The position numbers were made by a program, and so were the translations under genes. The notes beneath the pieces were generated by a model, which saw nothing but the letters and a program-made list of their open reading frames with translations, was not told the origin of the DNA and did not search any database. Below, piece after piece: positions 34,629 to 42,163 of a stretch of DNA of 64,000 nt (within the stretch, counting starts at the first letter, position 1; each line of letters starts with the position of its first letter). Source of the DNA: Archangium minus (lineage in GTDB: Bacteria > Myxococcota > Myxococcia > Myxococcales > Myxococcaceae); assembly GCF_044360475.1 (NCBI RefSeq), contig NZ_CP043494.1, positions 6,262,001-6,326,000 on the forward strand, read 5' to 3'.

Positions 34629-37600
34629 GGGACTCCGTCAATCCCTTCCTGGGAGCCCAGCCCTACCGCGCGAGCGAACGAGACCGTTTCTTCGGCCGGG
34701 AAGAGTCCACGCGCAAGCTGGTGCAATGCATCCAGGCCTGGCCCTGTCTCCTGCTCTTCGGCCCCTCGGGAGCGGGCAAGTCCTCGTTGATGCAGGCGGG
34801 GGTGATACCCCTGCTCGAAGAGAAGCACGGCTTCCGCGTGGTCCGCGTTGGGGCCTGGCTGTCCGATCAGGCGCCCCTCGAGTGGCTCGTCCAGGCGATG
34901 TTCGTGGACCTGGGGCTCGGACCGGTGCCCGAGGGGATGAGCCCCCACGAGGCGCTCGACGAAGCGGTGCGGCAGGCGGAGCGGCGCTCGGAAAGACCGG
35001 TGTTGCTTCACCTGGACCAATTTGAGCAACTCTTCCTGCCAGGGCGTTCATCGGAGCAGACGGACGCGCTGCTCGAGGGCCTGGTGCGGCTGGTGCACAA
35101 CCCCTTCCGGGGACTCCAGCTCGTGCTGCTGCTGCGCGAGGATTACCTGGGGCGATTCCGGGCGTGGTTGCGCGGCGCGAACGAGCTGCTGGAGCATGGC
35201 TTCCGGCTCGGTCCGCTCACGGTGCGGGAAATGGTGGAGGTGGTGCGCAGGCTCGCGGCCTCCGGTATGCCTGCTCAGTCCTGGCCCGATCAGGAGCTGT
35301 GGGAACTGATGCTGCAGGTGCGGGTGCCGGGGCAGGAGGCCACAGGCGAGGCGGAGGTACAGGCCGCCTTCGCGCAGATCGTCTGCCGTGCGCTCTGGGA
35401 AGAGCGCGCCGCGGGGAAGCGGGTGGAGTGGGTGGAGGCCGAGCCCCTCCTGCACCGCTACCTGGATGTCACGCTGAACGAGCTGGGGCCCCTGGCGGCG
35501 GATGCCCGGCGGCTGCTGGAGGATCATCTGGTGGCCAGCGATGGCAGCCGGACGCTGCTGACGGAGCGTCAGGCCCGCGCTGCGCTCCCGCCAGGACAGG
35601 CGGACCGGGTGCTGACCACCCTGGAGAGGACCTCGGTGCTGCTGGCCGGAGAGCATCACGGCAGCCGTTGCTTCGAGCTCGGCCATGACTGGCTGGCGAA
35701 GAAGGTCTTCGAGCTCCGGCGGGAGCGGTTGCAGCGAGAAGAGGAGCAGCGGCAGCTCGCCCGCTGGCGCAGGTTGCGGCTCATCTCCGTGGCGGCACTG
35801 GTGGTGGCGGTGGCGATGGGGGGACTCTTCTTGTGGGCGTTGGCGCAGGCGGAGAAGGCCCGCACCCAGTCCGTGATGTCGGGTGCACGGGAGTTGCTGG
35901 AGCGCGACCAGTCCGCAATGGCGATGAAGCTGCTGCTCGAAATTCGCCGGCCGGAGCGGATTCGAGGCTGGCGGTCACTCGCGTACGGCGCCCTGGCCCG
36001 GAACGCGCCGGAGGTGACGTTTCGTACCCCGGGAGCGGTTTATGCAGCCCGCTTCAGCCCGGATGGCCAGCATGTTGTTACCGCCAGCGAGGATGGGACG
36101 GCCCAGGTGTGGCGGACGGATGGGACGGGCGAGCCCGTGGAGTTGAAGGGACACACGGGAACGGTCATCTCCGCGGCCTTCAGCCCGGATGGCCAGCATG
36201 TCCTCACCACCTCCTGGGACGGGACGGCGCGGGTGTGGCGAGCCGATGGCACGGGCGATCCCGTGGTGTTGAAGGGACACACTCAACCGGTCGTGTCCGC
36301 CACCTTCAGCCCGGATGGCCAGTCCGTTGTCACCGCGTCCTTCGATGGGACGGCGCGGGTGTGGCAGGCGGACGGGACGGGCTCTCCGGTGCTGCTTCGG
36401 GGGCATGCGGCCCGGGTGCATTCCGTGGCCGTCAGCCCGGATGGCCAGTTCGTCGTCACCGCTAGCTCGGACGAGACGGCACGCGTGTGGCGGGCGGATG
36501 GAACGGGCGAGCCCCGGGTGTTGAAGGGACACACGGCAGCGGTCATCTCCGCGGCCTTCAGCCCGGATGGCCGGCATGTCGTCACCGCCAGCGAAGATGG
36601 GACGGCACGCGTGTGGCGGGCGGATGGAACGGGCGAGCCCCGGGTGCTGAAGGGACACACGGCAGCGGTCATCTCCGCGGCCTTCAGCCCGGATGGCCGG
36701 CATGTCGTCACCGCCTCCTGGGACGGCACAGCGCGCGTGTGGCGGACGGACGGCATGGGCGAGCCCCGGGTGCTGAAGGGGCACACGGCGCAGGTGCATT
36801 CCGCGGTCTTCAGCCCGGACGGCCAGTGGGTTGTCACCGCCTCTTGGGACCGGACGGCGCGCGTGTGGCGAGCCCAAGGACCGGGCCAGCCCATAGCGCT
36901 GGAGGGTCACAAAGGGTTGCTCATGTCCGCCGTCTTCAGCCCGGATGGCCGGCACGTCGTCACTGCCTCCTGGGACGGGACGGCGTGCGTATGGCGAGCT
37001 GAGGGCTCGACGGAGCCCATGGTATTTCGGGGACATGCGGGGCCGGTCACCTCCGCGGCCTTCGACCCAGCCGGCCAGCGTCTTGTCACCGCCTCTTGGG
37101 ACGGGACGGCGCGCGTGTGGCGGGCGGATGGAGCAGGAGAGCCCGTGGTGCTCCGAGGGCACATGGCGCAGGTGCAATCCGCGGCCTTCAGTCCGGACGG
37201 CCAGCACGTCGTCACTGCCTCCTGGGACGGGACGGCGCGCGTTTGGCGAGCCGATGGCACAGGTCAACCCGTGGTGCTCCGAGGGCATGCGGCGGGGCTG
37301 ACGTCCGCCGTCTTCAGTCCGGATGGCCAGCGCATCCTCACCGCCAGCTCAGACGGCACAGCGGGCGTGTGGCGAGCCAATGGAACGGGCCAGCCCGTCA
37401 TGCTCCGGGGACACACGGCGCCGGTGCAATTCGCGGCCTTCAGCCCGGATGGACAGCGCGTCGTCACCGCCTCCTGGGACGGGACGGCGCGCGTGTGGCG
37501 GGCGGATGGAACGGGCCAGGTCGTGGTGCTCCGGGGGCATGCGGGCGTGGTGCATTCCGCGGCCTTCAGCCCGGACGGCCAGCGCCTTGTCACCGCTGGC

Positions 37601-38035
37601 TCGGACGGAACGGTGCGCGTGTGGCGGGCGGATGGGACAGGCGAGCTCCTCGTGCTGCAAGGCCACACCGGCCCAGTCCGGTCCGCGGCCTTCAGCCCGG
37701 ACGGCCAGCGCCTCGTCAGCGCGGGAGATGACGGAACGGTGCGCGTGTGGCGGGCGGATGGGACGGGTGAGCCTCTCGTGCTGCAAGGCCACACCGGTCC
37801 GGTCCAGTCCGCGGCCTTCAGCCCAGATGGCCAGCACCTCGTCACCGCTGACAATGACGGGACAGCGAGAAAATGGTCCCTGCTCTCCGTCCCCGAGCTC
37901 CAGCGACACCTGCGCCATGACAACAGGGACTGCCTGACGCCGGACCTGCGCGAAACCTATCTCTACGAGCGCCAGGCGCGGGCTCTCAGGCATTACGTCG
38001 GCTGCGAGCGCTCCTATGGCCGTGATTCCGCCTGA
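34625..38035 (+). CDS. nSTAND ATPase with membrane helix and 15 WD40 blades (NLR-like)
   Basis: 1136 residues. The N-terminus NPFLGAQPYRASERDRFFGR leads into a P-loop GPSGAGKSS (46-54) and Walker B LLHLDQFEQLF (~128-138), the novel-STAND class. One membrane helix lies at ~387-410 (LISVAALVVAVAMGGLFLWAL). From ~468 to 1086 there are 15 WD40 blades, blades 2-14 being exactly 42 residues each and highly alike. A short Cys-containing tail follows. STAND proteins oligomerise on ATP binding after repeats sense a ligand. The ATG overlaps the CHAT-SIR2 stop, with GGGAGGAAGGG upstream. Inference: the propeller senses an invader or cell cue and activates the CHAT protease. Confidence 0.92.
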   Translation: MRDSVNPFLGAQPYRASERDRFFGREESTRKLVQCIQAWPCLLLFGPSGAGKSSLMQAGVIPLLEEKHGFRVVRVGAWLSDQAPLEWLVQAMFVDLGLGPVPEGMSPHEALDEAVRQAERRSERPVLLHLDQFEQLFLPGRSSEQTDALLEGLVRLVHNPFRGLQLVLLLREDYLGRFRAWLRGANELLEHGFRLGPLTVREMVEVVRRLAASGMPAQSWPDQELWELMLQVRVPGQEATGEAEVQAAFAQIVCRALWEERAAGKRVEWVEAEPLLHRYLDVTLNELGPLAADARRLLEDHLVASDGSRTLLTERQARAALPPGQADRVLTTLERTSVLLAGEHHGSRCFELGHDWLAKKVFELRRERLQREEEQRQLARWRRLRLISVAALVVAVAMGGLFLWALAQAEKARTQSVMSGARELLERDQSAMAMKLLLEIRRPERIRGWRSLAYGALARNAPEVTFRTPGAVYAARFSPDGQHVVTASEDGTAQVWRTDGTGEPVELKGHTGTVISAAFSPDGQHVLTTSWDGTARVWRADGTGDPVVLKGHTQPVVSATFSPDGQSVVTASFDGTARVWQADGTGSPVLLRGHAARVHSVAVSPDGQFVVTASSDETARVWRADGTGEPRVLKGHTAAVISAAFSPDGRHVVTASEDGTARVWRADGTGEPRVLKGHTAAVISAAFSPDGRHVVTASWDGTARVWRTDGMGEPRVLKGHTAQVHSAVFSPDGQWVVTASWDRTARVWRAQGPGQPIALEGHKGLLMSAVFSPDGRHVVTASWDGTACVWRAEGSTEPMVFRGHAGPVTSAAFDPAGQRLVTASWDGTARVWRADGAGEPVVLRGHMAQVQSAAFSPDGQHVVTASWDGTARVWRADGTGQPVVLRGHAAGLTSAVFSPDGQRILTASSDGTAGVWRANGTGQPVMLRGHTAPVQFAAFSPDGQRVVTASWDGTARVWRADGTGQVVVLRGHAGVVHSAAFSPDGQRLVTAGSDGTVRVWRADGTGELLVLQGHTGPVRSAAFSPDGQRLVSAGDDGTVRVWRADGTGEPLVLQGHTGPVQSAAFSPDGQHLVTADNDGTARKWSLLSVPELQRHLRHDNRDCLTPDLRETYLYERQARALRHYVGCERSYGRDSA
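36023..37881. repeat. Highly conserved 126-bp WD40-coding tandem array
   Basis: Fifteen units; the first is 129 bp, units 2-14 are exactly 126 bp in register, and the last degenerates at its end. Framework residues (FSPDGQ, TASWDGTARVWRADGTG) are almost invariant. Variation concentrates at a few codons, for example the residue after TAS (E, W, F, S, N, D) and the two after HT/HA. Confidence 0.92.
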
Positions 38036-38052
38036 GTGCTCGGGGCGCCTCC

Positions 38053-39516
38053 TCACCTCGCTGCGCGCCGGAGTGGAAGCCGGACTGCTGGATCTCCCAG
38101 CAGGAGGTAGCCTCGCAAGTCATTGCGGAGCATCCAGAGATAGCCGACCCGCTTGGGATCCGTGGGGTCCGGCCGCCCCTCTTCGGCCGCGTCCTGCCGC
38201 TCCTGGTAGGCGGACATCAAGCTGTCATTCACATCCCGGAACGAGCGCATCAGCGCATCGAGCGCGACCCCTACGCGGCTGCCCTTCGCCACGACCTCGA
38301 GCGCCGAGAGGATGCGTGAAGCGCGACTCTCGGTGAGATCGTTCGGGTTGGCGAATCCGAAGTTCCAGGCCAGATCGCTATGCCCCAGGAAGGCCAGGGG
38401 TCCGTTCGGATTGGCCAACAGGGCCTGGGGAAGCGCGGCGAGGAAGGGGGGCTCCCCAGGCCGAGGCAGGCTCTCGAGCACGGCCTCGGGGCGGCCAGGG
38501 AAGAGCTGCTGCCGAGCCAGCATCGACAACCAGGCGTGGAACGCGCTCTTGCGCGGGGTGGCTGCCCCGAAGCACGCCACGCAGAACCACACGCCCCCCG
38601 AGAGGAACGGCGGAGCCCGGACCTTGTCCGCGGTGAGCTCCAGCCTGGGCGTCAGGCAGAGTGCGCCCTGCCTCGCGCGCTGCTGCTCAGCGGAGGCCCA
38701 ACCCTCACGCGGCGCGCCCAGCCCATGCGACACCGACAGCAATACCCCCGAGCGCACCGCGCCGGCCGCGTGCAGCAGGGCTTCCGGCTCCGAGCCCTCG
38801 TCAGGGAGAACCTGGAGCTTCCTCGCCAGCTGTCGGGGAAGCCATCGCGACTCCACCACCTTCCGGCAGGGCTCCATCAGGAGTTGATGGCCCCGGACGG
38901 TGGCTCGCGAGCCATCGGTGGCCGTGTAGAGCAGCACCTCAGGGGCCTCGGCCTCCCCGGAGGACCGCTCGTGCGCCAGCACCTTCTCCACGTAGGCGGC
39001 ATGGCTGGCGAGGTCCGGTGTTCCCTCTGGCGTCGCGAAGTGCAACCGCCCCACGAAGGCCCCCTGGGCCAGTACGTGCTGGAGCTCGAGGGAGACCTGC
39101 TCCAGGCCCCCGAGCACCAACAGGTACCTCGGCCGCTCCTCCTGGGGGACGCTTTCGCTCCGATATACCCGCTCCCTCCAGTCCACCGCCTGGGCCGCCT
39201 CCATGTGGGGGTGCACCCGGTAGACCCTCACCTCGGCGCCCTGCTGTCGCGCCCGGTGCTCCACCAGCGGGGCAATGGCTTGCAGCAGTGAGTCACCCTC
39301 ACTTCCCTCGGGCGCAATCACTCCCCAGCGCTGCTCGGGTAAGGCGTTCGGGTCCGCATCGGGTCTATCGAGCAGGGGCACCTCGACCCGGCGCGGTAAC
39401 CGATCAGGCCGAGGCGCGCCCTGGATGGACTCTGGCTCGAGTCCGGAGGGAAGGAAGGGCTGATGATCATCGGCCCTGGCGAGCAGGAGCTCGAGTGTCT
39501 CCTGGGGTGGCTCCAT
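38053..39516 (-). CDS. Caspase-fold (C25/CHAT-like) putative protease
   Basis: 487 residues, no signal peptide. A His-Cys dyad in caspase-fold context is visible: H264 in GVLLSVSHGLGAP and C315 in VWFCVACFGAATP, with beta-strand segments before each. The ACFGAATP form resembles C25 (gingipain-like) and CHAT relatives in myxobacteria; exact clan membership is uncertain. The N-terminal ~60 residues are acidic/proline-rich and the next ~190 form an alpha/beta region. ATG at 39516 has GGGAG about 6 nt upstream. It is convergent with the STAND ATPase (17-bp gap) and divergent from the small gene at 39623, so it probably belongs to the same locus. Confidence 0.75.
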   Translation of the reverse strand: MEPPQETLELLLARADDHQPFLPSGLEPESIQGAPRPDRLPRRVEVPLLDRPDADPNALPEQRWGVIAPEGSEGDSLLQAIAPLVEHRARQQGAEVRVYRVHPHMEAAQAVDWRERVYRSESVPQEERPRYLLVLGGLEQVSLELQHVLAQGAFVGRLHFATPEGTPDLASHAAYVEKVLAHERSSGEAEAPEVLLYTATDGSRATVRGHQLLMEPCRKVVESRWLPRQLARKLQVLPDEGSEPEALLHAAGAVRSGVLLSVSHGLGAPREGWASAEQQRARQGALCLTPRLELTADKVRAPPFLSGGVWFCVACFGAATPRKSAFHAWLSMLARQQLFPGRPEAVLESLPRPGEPPFLAALPQALLANPNGPLAFLGHSDLAWNFGFANPNDLTESRASRILSALEVVAKGSRVGVALDALMRSFRDVNDSLMSAYQERQDAAEEGRPDPTDPKRVGYLWMLRNDLRGYLLLGDPAVRLPLRRAAR

Positions 39517-39622
39517 GACGCTCCCTCTCCCTCTGGGCAGGTCCCTTCCCATTCAAGGCTTGTCACTTCAATGTATGTCGAAGCTCCATCTACGTCTGAG
39601 GAACGAATGGAAGGAGGAGCCC

Positions 39623-40117
39623 GTGATTGAGCAAGACCAGGCACAGATTATTTCGGAGCTATCACGAGATCTGGTTAGCCAGATGGCACCTGGGGAGTTG
39701 CCGCGGTTCGAGGCCACCAGCGCTGCCTATTTCGAGGACCCAGACAAGGTATTACGGAAGGCGTCACCTCAGGACGAGATCCTCGACTTTGGTGTGGGCG
39801 AGACGTTGATCCAGATGACTCCCGCCATCCTGGCGGTCGTGACCCAGGTCGTCACGTTCCTCGCGGGTGAGGTCAAGAAGCAGCTCAAGACGGAGAGCGC
39901 TGGCTTCGTGGGAGAGTTCGTGAAGGGGATGTTCAAGAAGTTCAAGGAGCGCATGGACAAGCCCAAGCCCAAGGGCCCCCCGCTGACGCCCGAGCTGCTC
40001 ACCCGCGTGCGCGAGACGACGCTGCAGAACGCCTCCAAGCTTCAGCTGCCGCAGGAGCAGGCGACGATGCTGGCCGACGCGGTGGTGGGCAGCCTGGCCC
40101 TCACTCCAGCCGGGTGA
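39623..40117 (+). CDS. Small protein with a hydrophobic helix, possible effector or adaptor
   Basis: 164 residues from GTG 39623, chosen because AAGGAGGAG lies 5 nt upstream; an ATG at 39575 would add 16 residues. The N-terminal ~60 residues are acidic. Residues ~62-85 (TLIQMTPAILAVVTQVVTFL) make one hydrophobic or amphipathic helix, followed by a lysine-rich amphipathic region (KKFKERMDKPKPKG) and a helical C-terminus. No known domain. It diverges from the C25/CHAT-like gene with a 106-bp shared promoter region. A membrane-acting effector or adaptor cut by the caspase-fold proteins is a hypothesis only. Confidence 0.6.
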   Translation: MIEQDQAQIISELSRDLVSQMAPGELPRFEATSAAYFEDPDKVLRKASPQDEILDFGVGETLIQMTPAILAVVTQVVTFLAGEVKKQLKTESAGFVGEFVKGMFKKFKERMDKPKPKGPPLTPELLTRVRETTLQNASKLQLPQEQATMLADAVVGSLALTPAG

Positions 40118-40149
40118 GGCCTCTTCTTCGGGCCTGCTCTCCGCACGGG

Positions 40150-41436
40150 CTATCGCGCTTGGCCCGGCAGCGAATAGATGAGATTCGCTGCAAAGGCCGT
40201 CTCTCCAGTATCCCTGCCCGCGAGGGACCAGTTCACACCGCCAGCCACAGCCACGCCCGTCCGTCCGATGGGAAGGCTGAGGCCCAGCTGGGCTTGCAGG
40301 TAGTTCCCGGGCCGGCTCGGGACGCTGAGGGGTCGCAGCTCCGAGGCCTGACCGAGATGGCCCCTCAGTCCGATGCTCGAATGCAGCCTGGGCATGCCAT
40401 GGAGGAGCCGGGCCCTCACGCCCAGCGCGACAGCCAGGGTCGCGCCCAGGGCACCTTCTCCGGCTTGGAGCAGGTAATCCGGGCCGAGCGAGGCCATGAG
40501 GTCGACCCGCCACGGAGAGCGGACCTCCTTGGTCAGGCCGTACGTTCCGGAGCCCAGGAGCGCGGCGCGAAAGGGCGCGGAGCTGGACCGGTTCGCCGGA
40601 ACGTCCAGCTGGACATTGAGCCCTCCATGCGAGGTGTCGACCGCATCCTCGAAGTCGTCCCGGGCTTGTTGGAACCAAGAGGTCGCAGCAGCCGCCGCCC
40701 GGAGCCGGGCGGGAAGCTCGGGGGAGCAGGCGGCGGCGATCCCCTCGAGCGTACTGCGGGGACCGAAGAGGGCGTCGAGACACTGTGCACGCCGCTCGGG
40801 AGGGAGCGTGTCGAGCGCGCGCCTCAGGTCCTCGCGGAACCCGCCCCCCGTGGCGAGCTCCTGACGTTGGGCCTGGAGGGCCGCGGCGGACAGCGTCTCG
40901 AACTCGCGGTGGGCCACCGCGGCGCCGACAAAGTCGATGTTGGACCTCAAGCCGATGAATCCGGCCGGGTTCTCAGCCAGGAGGGGCGCGGGCAGCACGA
41001 CGCTGACATCAAAGAGCCGCGACAGCCGCGCATAGGAACCCGCGTCCTTGCTCGAGATGGCGAGCGGGTTGGCCGAGACGGTGAGGATCCAGATGCGGCC
41101 GTAATCGCTGGACACGACGCCCAGGGTGGCACCCGCGAGTCCCACCGGCTGGATCGAGGTCGTGGCATCGATCTGACCGGGCGTGCCGGCAACACCCACA
41201 CCCAGGGTCGGCTGGATCGCTTCGCGCTGGATGACCTCGACGGCCTCGTCCTTGCGGAGGACCTGCCCGAGGCGCGATTCATCCACCGCGAAGGTACTGA
41301 CCATCAGCGAACACGCCGCCTCTTCAGTCGAAGGGCAGCTCGCTCGCCCAGGACAGTCTGGGTGAAGGGTCTGGTAACGCTCCAGACAGGGTCCTGGCGC
41401 CTGGGCCAGGACGAATGCCAAGAGAGAAACAAGCAT
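40150..41436 (-). CDS. Exported protein with a beta-rich, outer-membrane-like C-terminus
   Basis: 428 residues with a signal peptide (MLVSLLAFVLAQAPG). A helical, cysteine-containing N-terminal half is followed by a ~150-residue region of alternating strands (FRAALLGSGTYGL, WRVDLMASLGPDYLL, GATLAVALGVRARLL, NYLQAQLGLSLPIG, GVAVAGGVNWSL, TAFAANLIYSL), which looks like outer-membrane beta-hairpins. Family unknown. ATG at 41436 is preceded by GGGAGGG at 9 nt; that binding site is partly buried in a long-range stem of a structured leader at 41441-41510, suggesting control of translation. Confidence 0.65.
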   Translation of the reverse strand: MLVSLLAFVLAQAPGPCLERYQTLHPDCPGRASCPSTEEAACSLMVSTFAVDESRLGQVLRKDEAVEVIQREAIQPTLGVGVAGTPGQIDATTSIQPVGLAGATLGVVSSDYGRIWILTVSANPLAISSKDAGSYARLSRLFDVSVVLPAPLLAENPAGFIGLRSNIDFVGAAVAHREFETLSAAALQAQRQELATGGGFREDLRRALDTLPPERRAQCLDALFGPRSTLEGIAAACSPELPARLRAAAAATSWFQQARDDFEDAVDTSHGGLNVQLDVPANRSSSAPFRAALLGSGTYGLTKEVRSPWRVDLMASLGPDYLLQAGEGALGATLAVALGVRARLLHGMPRLHSSIGLRGHLGQASELRPLSVPSRPGNYLQAQLGLSLPIGRTGVAVAGGVNWSLAGRDTGETAFAANLIYSLPGQAR

Positions 41437-41440
41437 GAAG

Positions 41441-41510
41441 GAACACCCTCCCACCAAAAGCTCTCCCCGAGAGCAGGGGAAGGCCAGCTACCCGGTAGCG
41501 CAGGGTGTTC
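41441..41510 (-). ncRNA. Structured leader with sequestered ribosome binding site
   Basis: On the minus strand GAACACCCT (41510-41502) pairs perfectly with AGGGTGTTC (41449-41441). Two small hairpins lie inside: GCTAC/GTAGC and GCTCTC/GAGAGC. The outer stem covers part of the GGGAGGG ribosome binding site of the gene starting at 41436. It has a three-way-junction layout but matches no riboswitch class I know; it could instead be the terminator of the gene upstream. Confidence 0.5.
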
Positions 41511-41597
41511 GTCCATGGGCGACTGTCGTGGCTGTCCCTCGCGCTTACGACGGGCACCCGCTCAGGAGTGGGCGGGTTGCCCGAGCGCGGGTGTCCA

Positions 41598-42092
41598 CTA
41601 CTGCTGGGTCGCGCGGTACATCTGGATCCGCGAGGCGTTGCCACCGCTGAGCGCAGGCACCTGGCACTCGAGGTAGAACGAGCTGAACGTGTAGGTGTCG
41701 GAGAGCGATGCGAGGTCGAGTGCCTGGTAGTTGGCACTGCTGCCGGTCGAGCACTGCCACGCACCGGTGACCTTCGCCCCGAGCGGGTTCTTGGAGACGG
41801 CTCGGCAGCACACCTCGCTCGTGGTGCTCTGATCCACAACGAACACGCGGCCACTGAGGGTCGTGGTGGTCCCGGTGCCGATGGGACGCTCGGCCGGGCA
41901 GATGGCGGTGACCAGGGAGGCCGTACGGTTCTCGGCCTCGCCATCGTCACGCACGGTGAGGCTGGCGCCGTTGATGGCGACGCAGGCGGCGCCGGGGGCG
42001 TTCTGGGTCGAGTCCGCCAGGGTGGCTCCGGCGGCGAGGATTCCGGTGAGGATGACAAGACCCTTCAGGGGGCGGCGAGTATGGCTGAACAT
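41598..42092 (-). CDS. Secreted protein homologous to the C-terminal domain of the adjacent trypsin
   Basis: 164 residues with a signal peptide (LVILTGILAAGATLA). The mature protein is one Cys-rich beta domain with the pattern VFVVDQ, EVCCRAVSKNPLG, CSTGSSANYQALDL, FYLECQVP, and IQMYR. The same ordered motifs occur at residues ~290-424 of the trypsin-like protease upstream (LFVLDR, NVCCRLQSKNPSG, CSTGASSDPQALVL, FNLVCSVP, IQSYR). The two genes are 71 bp apart in the same direction, so this is a tandem paralogue of a domain, possibly a binding module or inhibitor or partner of the protease. Domain function unknown. Confidence 0.7.
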   Translation of the reverse strand: MFSHTRRPLKGLVILTGILAAGATLADSTQNAPGAACVAINGASLTVRDDGEAENRTASLVTAICPAERPIGTGTTTTLSGRVFVVDQSTTSEVCCRAVSKNPLGAKVTGAWQCSTGSSANYQALDLASLSDTYTFSSFYLECQVPALSGGNASRIQMYRATQQ

Positions 42093-42163
42093 GGATGGAG
42101 TTCTCCGTAAGTGCTTTCGTGGGTTCGACGTTTGTTGAGAGGGTTTCGTGAGGCGAGAGAGGC

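Noticed and set aside
35975..37288. Minus-strand frame with internal repeats opposite the WD40 array
   Set aside because: Its repeats are the mirror image of the 126-bp WD40-coding units; no independent gene is needed.
36023..37881. Regularly spaced repeats considered as a CRISPR-like or satellite array
   Set aside because: The unit length is exactly 42 codons in frame and encodes WD40 blades; there are no spacers.
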